Below the pieces are notes generated by a model, which was not told where the DNA came from, made no database searches, and worked only from the letters and a program-made list of their open reading frames with translations. From the NCBI RefSeq assembly GCF_000381745.1, contig NZ_KB906969.1, forward strand, positions 94,517 to 158,516: DNA of 64,000 bases. Direction: 5' to 3'. Within the stretch, counting starts at the first letter, position 1; the number at the start of each line of letters is the position of its first letter. Positions 53,676-63,950 of the stretch are shown here, piece after piece. The position numbers and the translations under genes were made by a program. Source of the DNA: Psychromonas ossibalaenae ATCC BAA-1528. Lineage in GTDB: Bacteria; Pseudomonadota; Gammaproteobacteria; Enterobacterales; Psychromonadaceae.

Positions 53676-53692
53676 TGCAACAGCCGTACCGG
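53676..53692 (-). promoter_or_regulatory. Sigma-54 promoter for flhA operon
   Basis: Minus-strand CCGGTACGGCTGTTGCA has the -24 GG and -12 GC ten bases apart and a TTGCA -12 block. It lies about 80 bases before the flhA start, in the 162-base gap after flhB. A CCGTAC / GTACGG hairpin (53684-53689 with 53697-53702) overlaps the -24 half. In Vibrio this operon (flhA-flhF-flhG-fliA) is FlrA-dependent. Confidence 0.75.
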
Positions 53693-53768
53693 AGGTGTAC
53701 GGATTTAATGACAATAACTTGAACAGCTTCTAAATAAAAAGAAACCGAAAACTAAGAACGTCTATATA

Positions 53769-54908
53769 TTAATCGTTATATTTAAACGCTTCTGGAATCT
53801 GCAGATCATCAGGTAGTTTTTTCGGACGGCCAGAGCGTCCTTTACGGAACTGATCCAGCTGATAAATATATGCGAGCACCTGTGCAATCGCTACAAACAA
53901 CTCTTCTGGAACCTCTTCATTAATTTCAGTGGTATGATAAATAGCACGGCATAAAGGCGGGGTCTGCATCACCGGCACTTCATATTCACGTGCCACTTCC
54001 CGTATTTTAAGCGCCATAAAATCAACACCTTTAGCAACAACATAGGGAGCCCGTTCTCCGTCCTGTTCGTATTTTAATGCCACAGAATAGTGAGTCGGAT
54101 TGGTCACAATAACATCGGCATCGGGCACATCCCCCATCATTTTACGCTGCGACGCTTCATACTGGAGCTGTCTAATACGCTGTTTTACTTCCGGTTTTCC
54201 TTCAGAGTTACGAAATTCATCTTTGACCTCCTGCTTGGTCATTTTCATTTCCTGAGTATGCTTATAGATCTGATAGGGCACATCAACAGCAACAATTAAC
54301 AGCATAGAACAGCACAAGAGAATAAACATCCAGGAGATCATATCTAACGCTTCAAACACGCTGCCGGGTAAAGGTGTAACCGACAGATGCAGGATCCGCT
54401 CAAAAGTCGTGCCCAAAATCCACCATACCATGCCGATTACAACCAGTACTTTTAATATGGACTTTAATAATTCAACCCAGGCCTGCAGACCTAACATACG
54501 TTTTAAGCCCGCAGCAGGACTTAAACGATTCCACTTAGGCATCATTGCCTTGGTACTGAATAACATACCGCCTAATAATGAACTGCCTAAAATAGAGATA
54601 ACAAAAAGCATAAACAAGATGGTGAACATCGGCAGTGCTAAGCCGGTAAAGCTGCCGCTTAAATGAAGCCACATATGCTCAGGGTTGAATAGAACAGTAC
54701 GCTCAAAAGTAAATGCGCGCTTCATCATGACAGACAGCTCATATGCCAGCCTGTCACCAAAAACCAGGAAGGAGAGCGCAGCCGAAATCAAAACCGACGC
54801 CGTTGCTAACTCTTTAGAGCGGGCAACCTGGCCCTTTTCTTTGGACTTTCGAAGCCGCTCGGGGGTGGCTTCTTCGGAACGTTCCGTTCCGTTTTCATTT
54901 TCAGCCAT
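53769..54908 (-). CDS. flhB: Flagellar export switch protein FlhB
   Basis: Switches export from rod/hook to filament substrates. The 379 residues start with the typical ENGTERSEEATPERLRKSKE, have four membrane helices, and contain the autocleavage site NPTH in VTNPTHYSVALKY; cleavage between Asn and Pro is needed for the switch. The C-terminal tail RKGRSGRPKKLPDDLQIP is short. It ends the fliK-to-flhB block; a promoter for flhA follows. Confidence 0.97.
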   Translation of the reverse strand: MAENENGTERSEEATPERLRKSKEKGQVARSKELATASVLISAALSFLVFGDRLAYELSVMMKRAFTFERTVLFNPEHMWLHLSGSFTGLALPMFTILFMLFVISILGSSLLGGMLFSTKAMMPKWNRLSPAAGLKRMLGLQAWVELLKSILKVLVVIGMVWWILGTTFERILHLSVTPLPGSVFEALDMISWMFILLCCSMLLIVAVDVPYQIYKHTQEMKMTKQEVKDEFRNSEGKPEVKQRIRQLQYEASQRKMMGDVPDADVIVTNPTHYSVALKYEQDGERAPYVVAKGVDFMALKIREVAREYEVPVMQTPPLCRAIYHTTEINEEVPEELFVAIAQVLAYIYQLDQFRKGRSGRPKKLPDDLQIPEAFKYND

Positions 54909-55019
54909 GAACTAGACTCCGGTTGCTGATATTAACTGCAGAGACACAAATTATAGATAAGCTAATTATAGGAAAATTAATCAATAACTATGCCATTATT
55001 GGGCAGAAGAAATGAATAT

Positions 55020-55811
55020 TTAAGGTGCTCCACAGGCATTATTTAATAATTCACACATTAAACCGATACCGCGCAGCCATTGGTTATTAAAATGAACAGG
55101 CACATTTACCAGGGTTATCCATAAAACAAATAACCCAAATACCATGCTGATGGAAAAACCTAAACTGAATATATTCAACTGCGGCGCAGCCTTAGTCATA
55201 ATACCAAAAGATAAATTAACCAGCAGCATTGCCACCATAGAAGCGATCGAAAAAGCCAGAGCAGCGCGAAACATCAAAGAAAACCAGCCCGCCAGTTTCT
55301 CATAATCGACGGCTAATAATCCGTCCATTGAAACCGGCAGCGTATCAAAGCTTCTGACCATCATCTCAATCATTAACAGGTGACCATCTGCGCCTAAAAA
55401 CAGCAGCGTCACCAGCAGTACATAAAACTGACCAACAACAGGTGAAGACTGACCATTCATCGGATCTGCCATTGAAGCAAAACCTAGGCTAGTCTGCATT
55501 GCAATCACCTGCCCGGCAACCACAAAGGTCTGTACAACAAAAACAGAGACGGTGCCGATAGCAATGCCGATCAGCACCTGCTGCAGGATCACAAATGCAC
55601 TGGCCAGCGAAAACAGCTCAATATCTAATGTAATGGGGGGAAGAACAGGCACCACTGCGGCTGTAACTGCAAAAGAATAAAACAAGCGGATCCGTGCAGG
55701 TGTGGTACGAGAGCCGACAGCAACCATCACCATCAGCATGCCGGCAATACGACAGAAAGCCCAAAAATAAGCAGCTAGCCAGTCAAGTAAAAACTCCGCA
55801 GAAAAGTGCAT
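55020..55811 (-). CDS. fliR: Flagellar export membrane protein FliR
   Basis: Component of the FliPQR export channel. The 263 residues contain about six hydrophobic segments and the FliR pattern WAAYFWAFCRIAGMLMV at the N-terminus, ASMADPMNGQSSPVVGQFY (the conserved plug/loop) near residue 106, and FSLMFRAALAFSIASM. Its start overlaps the last base of the fliQ stop codon. Confidence 0.96.
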   Translation of the reverse strand: MHFSAEFLLDWLAAYFWAFCRIAGMLMVMVAVGSRTTPARIRLFYSFAVTAAVVPVLPPITLDIELFSLASAFVILQQVLIGIAIGTVSVFVVQTFVVAGQVIAMQTSLGFASMADPMNGQSSPVVGQFYVLLVTLLFLGADGHLLMIEMMVRSFDTLPVSMDGLLAVDYEKLAGWFSLMFRAALAFSIASMVAMLLVNLSFGIMTKAAPQLNIFSLGFSISMVFGLFVLWITLVNVPVHFNNQWLRGIGLMCELLNNACGAP

Positions 55812-56080
55812 CAGCCTACTACCTGCGGTATCTGTTCAATCATGGAAAAAAAGAATTCCATAAGCTTATTAAAGCCCCAGTGCGCGCCGAATGCTAATGC
55901 AGTTAAGGTCATCATTAAACGCGGTAAAAAACTCAGTGTTTGTTCATTAATTGATGTGGCGGCCTGAAAAATAGCAACCACTAAACCGATTAATAAGCTT
56001 GGTACTATCGCAGCCGACACCAGCATCAGTACAGTCCACAGGGCTTGACGGAAAATGTTTACAAAAACTTCCGGTTCCAT
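55811..56080 (-). CDS. fliQ: Flagellar export membrane protein FliQ
   Basis: Small two-helix subunit of the FliPQR channel. The 89 residues match FliQ in length, with VLMLVSAAIVPSLLIGLVVA and the conserved FQAATSINEQTLSFLPRL between the helices. It lies nine bases after fliP and overlaps fliR by one base. Confidence 0.96.
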   Translation of the reverse strand: MEPEVFVNIFRQALWTVLMLVSAAIVPSLLIGLVVAIFQAATSINEQTLSFLPRLMMTLTALAFGAHWGFNKLMEFFFSMIEQIPQVVG

Positions 56081-56089
56081 AACTCCTCC

Positions 56090-56833
56090 CTACAAACCAA
56101 AGCTGTTAGCTAAACTGCCCATAATTAAATTCCAGCCGTCAACCAGCACAAACAGCATTAACTTAAAGGGCAGCGATACAATCATAGGGGATAGCATCAT
56201 CATACCCATTGCCATTAATATACTCGCCACCACTAAATCGATAATCAAAAACGGGATAAAGATCATAAACCCTATCTGGAAAGCCGTTTTAAGTTCGCTG
56301 GTTACAAAAGCTGGAATCAGCACGGTAATCGGCACCTCTGCCGGAGTATCGACCTGTATATTAGCTATTTCCAGAAAAGTCTCTAAATCTTTTAATCTAG
56401 TTTGAGCCAGCATAAACTCCATCATCGGCTTCTTGCCTTTTTCCAGCGCCTGGGTGATGGTCATTTCTTCATTCAAATAGGGCTGCAGGGCAGTTTCATT
56501 CACCCGGTCAAATACCGGCGCCATAATAAAAAACGTTAAAAAAAGCGCGATGCCGTTAATCACCTGATTCGACGGCGTCTGCTGCAGCCCCGTAGCCTGC
56601 CGTAAAATAGACATCACCACCACGATACGGGTAAAAGATGTCATTAAAATCAGCATAGCCGGTAAAAAGCTCAGCGCCGTCATAAACGCCAGAACCTGCA
56701 GTGTCACACTATATTCCTGATCTCCACCAGAGTTAGTTGTCACTGTGACAGCAGACAAAGCACCAGACTCGGCAAACAGATGCGGCGAGACAAGCAGTAA
56801 AACAGCACCAATAGCCAGAAATATTCTATTCAT
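56090..56833 (-). CDS. fliP: Flagellar export membrane protein FliP
   Basis: Core of the FliPQR export channel. The 247 residues begin with a cleavable signal peptide ([18 protein letters not shown]), unusual for membrane proteins but typical of FliP, followed by four helices. Family signatures are [19 protein letters not shown] and the C-terminal [19 protein letters not shown]. It overlaps fliO by eight bases. Confidence 0.97.
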   Translation of the reverse strand: MNRIFLAIGAVLLLVSPHLFAESGALSAVTVTTNSGGDQEYSVTLQVLAFMTALSFLPAMLILMTSFTRIVVVMSILRQATGLQQTPSNQVINGIALFLTFFIMAPVFDRVNETALQPYLNEEMTITQALEKGKKPMMEFMLAQTRLKDLETFLEIANIQVDTPAEVPITVLIPAFVTSELKTAFQIGFMIFIPFLIIDLVVASILMAMGMMMLSPMIVSLPFKLMLFVLVDGWNLIMGSLANSFGL

Positions 56834-57239
56834 GATTTTTATTACTTATTTTAGATAATAATACGGCAAACGGGTTAACCACAGCCTCGTTATCCGGCTC
56901 ATTTTCTGTTGTTACAGGTTTTTCAAACTTATCAAGTAAAGTGATATTCTGCTCAGTGACACCTAATAGATAGTGCTGACCGTTTATTTCAATCATCTGT
57001 ACCCGGCCTTTACTGGTCAAAGGCTGCGTTGCCACCACTTTAATCGCCGATTTTCCTTGGCCATTTTTTAACAGGTTGGTTTTTTTCATCAGATAAGCAA
57101 AAACAAAAATACAGACAATCACTAATAATAATGACGCAAGCATGCTGCCTAGTGCTAAATCAGGACGGCTGGCTGTTTCTTGCACGCCAAAACTAAGCAC
57201 AGGAAAAAAAGCACCGACAAGTATAAAAAAACGTATCAT
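56826..57239 (-). CDS. fliO: Flagellar export assembly protein FliO
   Basis: Helps assemble the FliP ring. The 137 residues have an N-terminal hydrophobic segment, one transmembrane helix ([20 protein letters not shown]), and a cytoplasmic domain with [20 protein letters not shown] and [12 protein letters not shown], both conserved in FliO. Overlaps fliN by four bases and fliP by eight. Confidence 0.92.
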   Translation of the reverse strand: MIRFFILVGAFFPVLSFGVQETASRPDLALGSMLASLLLVIVCIFVFAYLMKKTNLLKNGQGKSAIKVVATQPLTSKGRVQMIEINGQHYLLGVTEQNITLLDKFEKPVTTENEPDNEAVVNPFAVLLSKISNKNHE

Positions 57240-57634
57240 TTAAGTTTTTTAATCCGTTCAGTCTGGCTGATAACATCCGTTAAACGAATACCGAATTTAT
57301 CATTTACCACCACCACCTCGCCATGCGCAATCAAAGTACCGTTCACTAAAACATCAAGCGGCTCTCCGGCAATACGATCCAGTTCCACAACGGATCCCTG
57401 ATTTAACTGCAGCAGGTTACGAATATTTATTTTACTGCGCCCGACTTCCATGGAAATTGTGACAGGAATATCTAAAATACTGTCTAATCGAGCATGCTCT
57501 TCTGCACTTAACGTTGAAGATGTATCCTGAAGTTCATCGAGCTCAACATTATTGACGTTATCTCCCTGTCCCGCATCACCAGATTCCTCAAGTGCAGCGG
57601 CCCACTCATCAGCCATATCTTGTTCAGTGCTCAT
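57236..57634 (-). CDS. fliN: Flagellar switch protein FliN
   Basis: C-ring protein at the bottom of the rotor, also a docking site for FliH. The 132 residues have an acidic N-terminal extension (about 1-45) and the SpoA/SPOA domain: LDIPVTISMEVGRSKINIRN, LNQGSVVELDRIAGEPLDVL and NGTLIAHGEVVVVNDKFGIR. Follows fliM by 57 bases. Confidence 0.97.
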   Translation of the reverse strand: MSTEQDMADEWAAALEESGDAGQGDNVNNVELDELQDTSSTLSAEEHARLDSILDIPVTISMEVGRSKINIRNLLQLNQGSVVELDRIAGEPLDVLVNGTLIAHGEVVVVNDKFGIRLTDVISQTERIKKLK

Positions 57635-57691
57635 AATTTTTCCCTATCAATTTCTTTTTTAATAATATTCAATAAATCTGCAGGTCCTTAA

Positions 57692-58720
57692 TTACTCTGC
57701 ATCACTCATATCTTTTAAATTACCCAGCTGCAGCTGGGTGTTCTGTATTTCAGGCCGATCAATGCGCTCAGTGATTTTCAATGCTAAGTTTTCATTTGAC
57801 TTGCCTAACGTTCCCCTGAATGTCGGTAAACCTTCAACGGAGACAAGCAGAGACTCGGGCATATCTACCGGAATAATATCCCCGACTTTGAAATCCATCA
57901 TGTCACGCAGCGGCAGCACTGTTTCCAGCAGCTTAGCGGTAAAGTCGACATCTACGTCCATAATTTCATCCTGCAGAGCCTGGCTCCAGCGCTGGTCGGT
58001 ATCCTCTTTATCACTCTGTACGCCGGCATCCAGTAATTCCCGGATCGGCTCCAGCATTGAGTACGGCATAGCGATGTGGAAATCACCTCCCCCGCCGTCA
58101 AGCTCAATATGGAACGAGTTAACCACAATCACTTCTGTCGGACTGACAATGTTTGCCATCGCCGGATTTACTTCCGAGTCTAAATATTCAAATTCAGCAT
58201 CCATTACCGGCGCCCAGGCATCATGATAATCTTCAAATATTATTTTCAGAAGCATTTGAATAATACGACGTTCAGTAGGGGTAAATTCGCGCCCCTCAAT
58301 TTTGGCATGATAACGTCCGTCCCCGCCAAAAAAATTCTCCACTAAAATGAAAACTAAACGTGCTTCCATGGTGATCAATGCAGTCCCTTTTAACGGGCGA
58401 AAACGGACCATGTTTAAACTGGTTGGAACAAATAAGGTATGAACGTACTCGCCAAATTTAAGCATCTGCACCCCGTTAATGGAGACTTCCGCGGTATGGC
58501 GCAGCATATTAAATAAACTGATTCTTAAATGGCGGGCAAAACGCTCATTAACCAGCTCAAGTGTCGGCATCCGCCCACGAACGATCCGGTCCTGCGATGA
58601 AAAGTCAAAGTGGACAAGGGAATCATCTCCCTCGTCACCACCTTCAACGACATCCTCTTCAACATCATCAACACCATGTAGAAGCGCGTCAATCTCGTCT
58701 TGAGATAATAAATCTGCCAT
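57692..58720 (-). CDS. fliM: Flagellar switch protein FliM
   Basis: Rotor switch protein bound by CheY-P. The 342 residues carry the N-terminal CheY-binding peptide LLSQDEIDALLHG at 4-16, the middle CheC-like domain with the GGxG loop (ENFFGGDGRYHA), and a C-terminal SPOA domain. The acidic stretch DDVEEDVVEGGDEGDDS (17-33) between the peptide and the middle domain is typical of marine gammaproteobacteria. It follows fliL after a 141-base gap. Confidence 0.97.
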   Translation of the reverse strand: MADLLSQDEIDALLHGVDDVEEDVVEGGDEGDDSLVHFDFSSQDRIVRGRMPTLELVNERFARHLRISLFNMLRHTAEVSINGVQMLKFGEYVHTLFVPTSLNMVRFRPLKGTALITMEARLVFILVENFFGGDGRYHAKIEGREFTPTERRIIQMLLKIIFEDYHDAWAPVMDAEFEYLDSEVNPAMANIVSPTEVIVVNSFHIELDGGGGDFHIAMPYSMLEPIRELLDAGVQSDKEDTDQRWSQALQDEIMDVDVDFTAKLLETVLPLRDMMDFKVGDIIPVDMPESLLVSVEGLPTFRGTLGKSNENLALKITERIDRPEIQNTQLQLGNLKDMSDAE

Positions 58721-58861
58721 GAAAAACCCTACTGCTGTAAAAAATTACTGTAAAAAGCGACTGAAAAATAAGGAATAATCTGCGGCTTTGTTTTTATATC
58801 TGATCTTTACTTCATTAAATCTTTGCCGTTGATCCGGAATATATCCAGCGGCGGCAGATAA

Positions 58862-59389
58862 TTACTGTAAAACAAAACCGGTGAATAATACTGAATCTAT
58901 TAATTCTTTATTCTCCAGCTTAGTGGTTGCTTCGTTTAATGCTTTTAATGCATAAACTCGGAGAAGTTCTTTACCAGCCGGATCCCGCAGCTGCTGAACA
59001 GTCGCCGCACCGAAAACGCGTACCAGCGCACCTTCTAATAAAGGAATATGTTTTTTAGCTAAGGCTTCATTTGCGCTGCCCCGTACCATCAGCTGAACCT
59101 TAATCTGTACTAGACGATCACGTTTTCCATCCATTACATTAAAAACAAAAGGTCTAGGCATCGCAACGTAGGTTGCTGCTAGACTTTCAACAACTTGTTC
59201 TTCTGAGCTTCCTCCTTCAGTCTGCTCTGCAGCGGCCTCTTCTTCACCGCTGAACAGAAAAAAGTAAGCAGCACCGCCTGCAGCTAACAACAACACAACG
59301 GCGGCGACAATGATTATCAGCTTTTTTTTACCGCCTCCTGCAGGAGTTCCTTCTTCTAATGAAAGCTCTTCATTTTCTTCTTCAGCCAT
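58862..59389 (-). CDS. fliL: Flagellar basal body protein FliL
   Basis: Inner-membrane protein near the stators that supports torque. The 175 residues have a cytoplasmic acidic N-terminus, one transmembrane helix (LIIIVAAVVLLLAAGGAAYF at about 24-43), and a periplasmic domain with YVAMPRPFVFNVMDGKRDR and VQIKVQLMVRGSANEAL; the C-terminal VLFTGFVLQ is the usual FliL end. Gap of 87 bases to fliK. Confidence 0.94.
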   Translation of the reverse strand: MAEEENEELSLEEGTPAGGGKKKLIIIVAAVVLLLAAGGAAYFFLFSGEEEAAAEQTEGGSSEEQVVESLAATYVAMPRPFVFNVMDGKRDRLVQIKVQLMVRGSANEALAKKHIPLLEGALVRVFGAATVQQLRDPAGKELLRVYALKALNEATTKLENKELIDSVLFTGFVLQ

Positions 59390-59476
59390 CTGTTTATTCC
59401 CTGTTATTATTATTTGCCAATGTCAGCGCTGATTTTAATGCATCTTTTCTACGAATCCAGTAACAATTAATCTCCT

Positions 59477-60847
59477 TTAGGCATAATAATCAATTCCTTG
59501 AGCTGGAAGCGGTATTTTTGAAGGAATCCACTGACTGTTGTCACCTGTTTCCTGCTGCAGAAGCTCGCTGCCGGCAGCTCCGCCTGTATTAATCACGCCG
59601 TCTTTCGCCTGTTGATTTTGGCTCTGCTGCTGATTATTCTGCTCTACACTAGTATCTCCGAGGCTGATCCCCTGCTGTGCAAGCTGTTCACGTAATCTTG
59701 GTAGATTCTGTTCGATAAGATCCCGGCTTTGTCCAACTTGAGTCTGAATATGCAGCTGCACTTGATCCTGCTGTACTTGTAACTTGATATGCATTGAACC
59801 TAATTCGGCAGGATCCAGACGTATCTGAATTTCCTGCTTACCCTGGCCGATCATCATCATAATACGCTCCCCTAACAGAGCAGATGCATGTTTAGAATGC
59901 AGCTCTAAAGGTTTTTGTAAAGCGGATTGTGCTTCTTGAGTATTATGATTAATTAGCTTATCAAGACTAGAAACGTTACTAGCGGCTGCTCGTAACGGAC
60001 TGTTCTCAACCGAATTAGTAAGAAAGTTTCGCTCGGCATCATTTTTATGCATAAATGCAAACGGTTCGCTTTTATCTATTGAACGAGCAGACATTTCTGC
60101 ACTTAACAAATCATCAGTTGAATTTTTCTGCATAGACTTACCGGCATCCTCTGCACTCGAAAATACCGCTTTCAGCTGCTCCTTATCCTCTTTCCCAGCC
60201 CCTTTTTTTACCTCATTCGACAGCTCTGAGCTTTCAGAAGCTGCCTGCACCGCTTTTTGCGCGGCTGTTATTTTTGTATCTATTTTTTGAGCGGCTTCAA
60301 TCTGTGCCAGAATAGGGTTACTGTTTTTATCTGCATTATTCACTGCAGTACCGGCCAAAACTCCCCCCGGAATAGCTTCCTGGCTATCGGCAGGGTTCTT
60401 CATATCACCAGCCAAGGTGATTTTATCTTCAGCAGAAACAGCTGTTAAATTACCTGCTTCTAAATCACTCTGCAGCGTTTCACGGCTCTGCTGCAGCACA
60501 TTCCCAGAGGCGGCGCTTTGATCTGTCTCGACAGCAGCGTCCAGCTGAGGCAGCTCTTCAGATAACTGCTCTTCATTGTTGATTTCTGCACTATCATCCT
60601 GCGGCATCTCATCATTAGGCTTCACTTCTTCTAATAACTCATCCGCTGCAAGTTCAGTCTCAATTTCACCTTCACTATTGCCCTGCCCCTCAATGACCGA
60701 GTCAAGAAGCAGAGAGAAAGCCTCGCCCGATTTATCTTTTTCAATCGGCGGCAAATCGCTCTCTGTTTCGCTCTCAACAGCAGCAGCCGATGAACTTTCA
60801 TTCGACGGCGCGGCAGAGGGACCGCTTAATAATATTGATTGCATCAT
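59477..60847 (-). CDS. fliK: Flagellar hook-length control protein FliK
   Basis: Exported ruler that sets hook length and triggers the FlhB switch. The 456-residue protein has a long, acidic, low-complexity N-terminal part and the conserved C-terminal domain from about 330: LGERIMMMIGQGKQEIQIRL then DPAELGSMHIKLQVQQDQVQ and RLREQLAQQGISLGDTSV. Starts at 60892 are possible, but the double ATG at 60842-60847 has GAGAG upstream and gives an N-terminus without the cysteine-rich extension. Follows fliJ by 160 bases. Confidence 0.92.
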   Translation of the reverse strand: MMQSILLSGPSAAPSNESSSAAAVESETESDLPPIEKDKSGEAFSLLLDSVIEGQGNSEGEIETELAADELLEEVKPNDEMPQDDSAEINNEEQLSEELPQLDAAVETDQSAASGNVLQQSRETLQSDLEAGNLTAVSAEDKITLAGDMKNPADSQEAIPGGVLAGTAVNNADKNSNPILAQIEAAQKIDTKITAAQKAVQAASESSELSNEVKKGAGKEDKEQLKAVFSSAEDAGKSMQKNSTDDLLSAEMSARSIDKSEPFAFMHKNDAERNFLTNSVENSPLRAAASNVSSLDKLINHNTQEAQSALQKPLELHSKHASALLGERIMMMIGQGKQEIQIRLDPAELGSMHIKLQVQQDQVQLHIQTQVGQSRDLIEQNLPRLREQLAQQGISLGDTSVEQNNQQQSQNQQAKDGVINTGGAAGSELLQQETGDNSQWIPSKIPLPAQGIDYYA

Positions 60848-61007
60848 AAATTTAGCTCTCTCTAAACAAAACCAGTGACAATTTTGTAACACAGAATAAT
60901 AAAATGGATATTTCTACCGCTTTTGCGGCTGAAAATAACCGCTAATCAAATTAAAAAGATCTACATTAATCTTAAGCAATTTGCAGACCAAATCTATAAT
61001 CACCAGA

Positions 61008-61454
61008 TTAAATGCTGGATCTTTTTTGGAAAAACTGGAAAGTAGCAAATTCATCAAGCAGCTGCTGTTCCTTCCTATCTGCAATTTTTGCTTTCTGCAG
61101 TGCTTTTTTTTCCAGGAGCATCGCCATCGCTTTGCAGCTCACCTGACTATCCAGCCACTGCTTTTTAGCCGTATGCACATCATATTCAAATTTAACCAAT
61201 CCCTGCTGCTGCTTGCTCAAGCCTTGATCTATCTGCACAATAAACTGCTGATACTTTCCAAGTTCAGATATTGATAATCCTTGGGAGCCCTTTTCGCTTA
61301 ACTGGGTAATATACTGACGGCGATACTGCTGTAGATTTTGTAACTGTTGACGGTATTCAAATAGGCTCTGCTGCGCTTTTTGATATGCCCGTAATGCTTG
61401 CTCTACCTGTTTTTCGCGTTGCTCATAGACAAGCTGCAGTGCATTTCCTGACAT
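61008..61454 (-). CDS. fliJ: Flagellar export chaperone FliJ
   Basis: Central stalk-like protein of the export ATPase, also a chaperone escort. The 148 residues form an antiparallel coiled coil (LVYEQREKQVEQALRAYQKA, then YRQQLQNLQQYRRQYITQL and KQQQGLVKFEYDVHTAKKQW), lacking other domains. AAGGAG lies seven bases before the ATG. Directly after fliI as in other operons. Sequence identity in this family is low; position and coiled-coil pattern settle it. Confidence 0.92.
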   Translation of the reverse strand: MSGNALQLVYEQREKQVEQALRAYQKAQQSLFEYRQQLQNLQQYRRQYITQLSEKGSQGLSISELGKYQQFIVQIDQGLSKQQQGLVKFEYDVHTAKKQWLDSQVSCKAMAMLLEKKALQKAKIADRKEQQLLDEFATFQFFQKRSSI

Positions 61455-61532
61455 CTCAAACTCCTTTTACATTTAGCTGGCAGCAATACGCCTGGTTCTC
61501 TCTGCGGCAGAGGGATCTTAGTTAAGAAGCTG

Positions 61533-62864
61533 TTAGCTATTTACAAATTCCTGCGTTAACGTCGCAAGCTGCGTCAAACAATCGTTGTAACTAATGCTTT
61601 CTTTCATTCCCTGTTGCAAGAAATGATCCAGCCTTGGTCTAATCACAATCGCTTTATCAATTCGCGGATCACTTCCTCTGGCATAGGCGCCGATGGTGAT
61701 CAGCTCTTTATTTTCCTGATATAAGGAGTAGGCCTGTTTTAACACTCGAGCCAGTGTCTGATGCTCATCGGATGTCACCATGGGCATAACACGACTGATC
61801 GATTTACCGACATCAATAGCAGGAAAATGCCCTGAATCCGCTAGTTCCCGCGATAAAACAATATGCCCGTCTAATATTGCTCTGGATGCGTCGGCAATCG
61901 GATCCTGCAGATCATCTCCTTCTGTTAATACGGTAAAAAAGGCACTGATCGATCCCTGATTTTCATTACCGTTACCAGCACGTTCAACTAAAGCGGGTAA
62001 TTTTGCAAAAACCGACGGCGGATAACCTTTTGTTGCAGGAGGCTCACCGATTGCTAATGCAATTTCACGCTGCGCCTGCGCAAAACGGGTTAATGAGTCC
62101 ATTAACAATAAAACATTCAACCCCTGATCGCGGAAATATTCTGCAATCGTTAAGGCTGTTTCGCAGCCTTTTAAACGCATTAACGGAGAAGCATCCGCAG
62201 GTGCGGCAATGACAACAGCCCGCTTACGCCCTTCTTCTCCTAATATCTCTTCAATGAACTCTTTAACTTCCCGGCCACGCTCACCTATCAAGCCAACAAC
62301 AACCACATCGGCATTTGTGCCTCGGGTCATCATACCCAGCAGTACACTTTTACCGACACCGGAGCCTGCAAAAAGTCCCATACGCTGGCCCTGACCAACG
62401 GTCAGTAATGCATTAATCGCTTTAATTCCAACATCAAGAGGATCTTTAATCGCTTTACGGCTTAAGGGATTAATGCGCGGGTTATTATACTGACTGGTAT
62501 GAGCGGTAATAATTTCGCCTTTACCGTCCAGCGGACTGCCAAGCCCGTCAACAACACGCCCCAACAGCTCCATACCGACGGGGATCCCCTGTGCTTTAAG
62601 CTGTGGAATGACCCGAGCACCGGGCAGCACACCTGTTAAACGCTCACTGGGCATTAAAAATAGACGTTCACCAGAAAACCCGACTACCTCGGCATCAATA
62701 AATCCGTCATTGGTTTCAACATGACAAAGACTACCGACCGCAGCGCTGCAGCCTATCGCCTCCAGCGTTAACCCCACCACACGCACTAGTTTGCCCGATA
62801 CGGTTGGATGAGTAACTGACTCACCAGTCTGGTATTGTGCAAGGCGCTGGGCAAGTTTATTCAT
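61533..62864 (-). CDS. fliI: Flagellum-specific ATP synthase FliI
   Basis: Hexameric ATPase of the flagellar export apparatus. The 443 residues show Walker [16 protein letters not shown] around residue 165, Walker [21 protein letters not shown], and the family's [18 protein letters not shown]. Length equals FliI rather than F1 beta. It overlaps fliH by eight bases. Confidence 0.97.
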   Translation of the reverse strand: MNKLAQRLAQYQTGESVTHPTVSGKLVRVVGLTLEAIGCSAAVGSLCHVETNDGFIDAEVVGFSGERLFLMPSERLTGVLPGARVIPQLKAQGIPVGMELLGRVVDGLGSPLDGKGEIITAHTSQYNNPRINPLSRKAIKDPLDVGIKAINALLTVGQGQRMGLFAGSGVGKSVLLGMMTRGTNADVVVVGLIGERGREVKEFIEEILGEEGRKRAVVIAAPADASPLMRLKGCETALTIAEYFRDQGLNVLLLMDSLTRFAQAQREIALAIGEPPATKGYPPSVFAKLPALVERAGNGNENQGSISAFFTVLTEGDDLQDPIADASRAILDGHIVLSRELADSGHFPAIDVGKSISRVMPMVTSDEHQTLARVLKQAYSLYQENKELITIGAYARGSDPRIDKAIVIRPRLDHFLQQGMKESISYNDCLTQLATLTQEFVNS

Positions 62865-63747
62865 TTATAACTTCTTTATCTGAATCTGCTGTTTCTGCAG
62901 GAGCTGCCTGCTCAGCTGCTGGCACAGTATTTTCCACTGGATGATCATTAAGTAAACTTGAATCGTCATTTTTCTGCGGAAGCTGTGTATGGTTATCTTG
63001 AAAGAAATGTTTCAGTACCTGTTCGATACGGGTTGAAAAGGCGTAGTCGACACTGGATGTCTGAGTATGTATCTGACAGTCACCACGTGCTAAGGCGGGC
63101 TCAGGCTGCAGGTCCCAACCGCGCTGTAAACAAACCTCTGCTGAATATGCGTCCTGCACAAAAACGAGATCATCGGGATGTAATAGGATTTTTAGTGTCT
63201 GCTCAGAAACAGGCAGAGCTTCAACTGCCTGTTTTAAAGCCTGCAGAATTATCTGCGGATTGCTTTGTACTTCACAACGGGTAATCTGTTCAGCCAGCAT
63301 GGTTGCCAGGCGGATAAGCTGATATTCAACATTATCATCTAATTTTTCAAGAGGGTTATGTAAGCGTTCAATTAACAACTGCCAGCGGCTGATCTGTTTA
63401 TCGATCTGTGCCTGCCCTTCATTCAGCCCCTGCACAGTCCCTTGTTCAAGCCCCTGCTGATGGCCCTCACTTAAACCTTGAGTCTTGCCATCCTCTAGCC
63501 CCTGCGCAAAACCGGCGTCTTTACCCTCTTTAAAACCGTCTTCATAGGCAGACTGACGAATAGCCTCAATATCATCCAGCGTTAAAGGCTGCGGTTGTTC
63601 TTCAACGTCTTCTTCAACGATCTCTTTTTCGCGATGATACCAGTTTGCCGGTTTTCCGAATAAAGTTGTTTCCTGCGCTTCCTCTGTTTCACTTTCATCA
63701 AGTTCCGGCAAAGACCAGTGTCTATAATCGCTGTTTTTGTCTACCAT
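62857..63747 (-). CDS. fliH: Flagellar export protein FliH
   Basis: Regulator of FliI that docks it to FliN. The 296 residues have an acidic N-terminus ([20 protein letters not shown]), a stretch of GxxxG/AxxxG repeats typical of FliH at about 70-115 ([19 protein letters not shown], then [18 protein letters not shown]), and a C-terminal domain ([34 protein letters not shown]). A C-terminal tail of some 50 residues, rich in Asp, Glu, Pro and Ala (from about residue 245), extends past the usual end. AAGGA lies ten bases before the ATG. The region upstream carries the fliG-end repeats. Confidence 0.92.
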   Translation of the reverse strand: MVDKNSDYRHWSLPELDESETEEAQETTLFGKPANWYHREKEIVEEDVEEQPQPLTLDDIEAIRQSAYEDGFKEGKDAGFAQGLEDGKTQGLSEGHQQGLEQGTVQGLNEGQAQIDKQISRWQLLIERLHNPLEKLDDNVEYQLIRLATMLAEQITRCEVQSNPQIILQALKQAVEALPVSEQTLKILLHPDDLVFVQDAYSAEVCLQRGWDLQPEPALARGDCQIHTQTSSVDYAFSTRIEQVLKHFFQDNHTQLPQKNDDSSLLNDHPVENTVPAAEQAAPAETADSDKEVINE

Positions 63748-63777
63748 GCACTGTATGTCCTTTTACCAGTTTGAGTA

Positions 63778-63950
63778 CTATCCGAATTCGCATCCGCCGC
63801 CAGGCACCATTTCACCTGCATAGGATAAACGACGAGCGGAATTTTAAATAGACAGTCTAATTCTATAAGAATTCATCACAGCAGCCGCCAAGCATAATCT
63901 CTCCGGCATCGGACAGACGACGAGCGGAATTTTAAATAGACTGTCTAATT
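63778..63950 (-). repeat. Two tandem copies of the fliG 3' end downstream of fliG
   Basis: The segment 63863-63950 repeats the last codons of fliG plus its downstream bases: on the minus strand it again encodes ARRLSDAGEIMLGG, then CCDEFL and TAG, in a different frame from fliG. The unit is 88 bases long. A second copy at 63778-63862 (85 bases) is older: it reads ARRLSYAGEMVPGGGCEFG then TAG, with several third-position changes. Each unit also contains the near-palindrome AATTCTTATAGAATT (less well kept in the older one) and AGACnGTCT. They fill the fliG-fliH gap. Confidence 0.85.
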
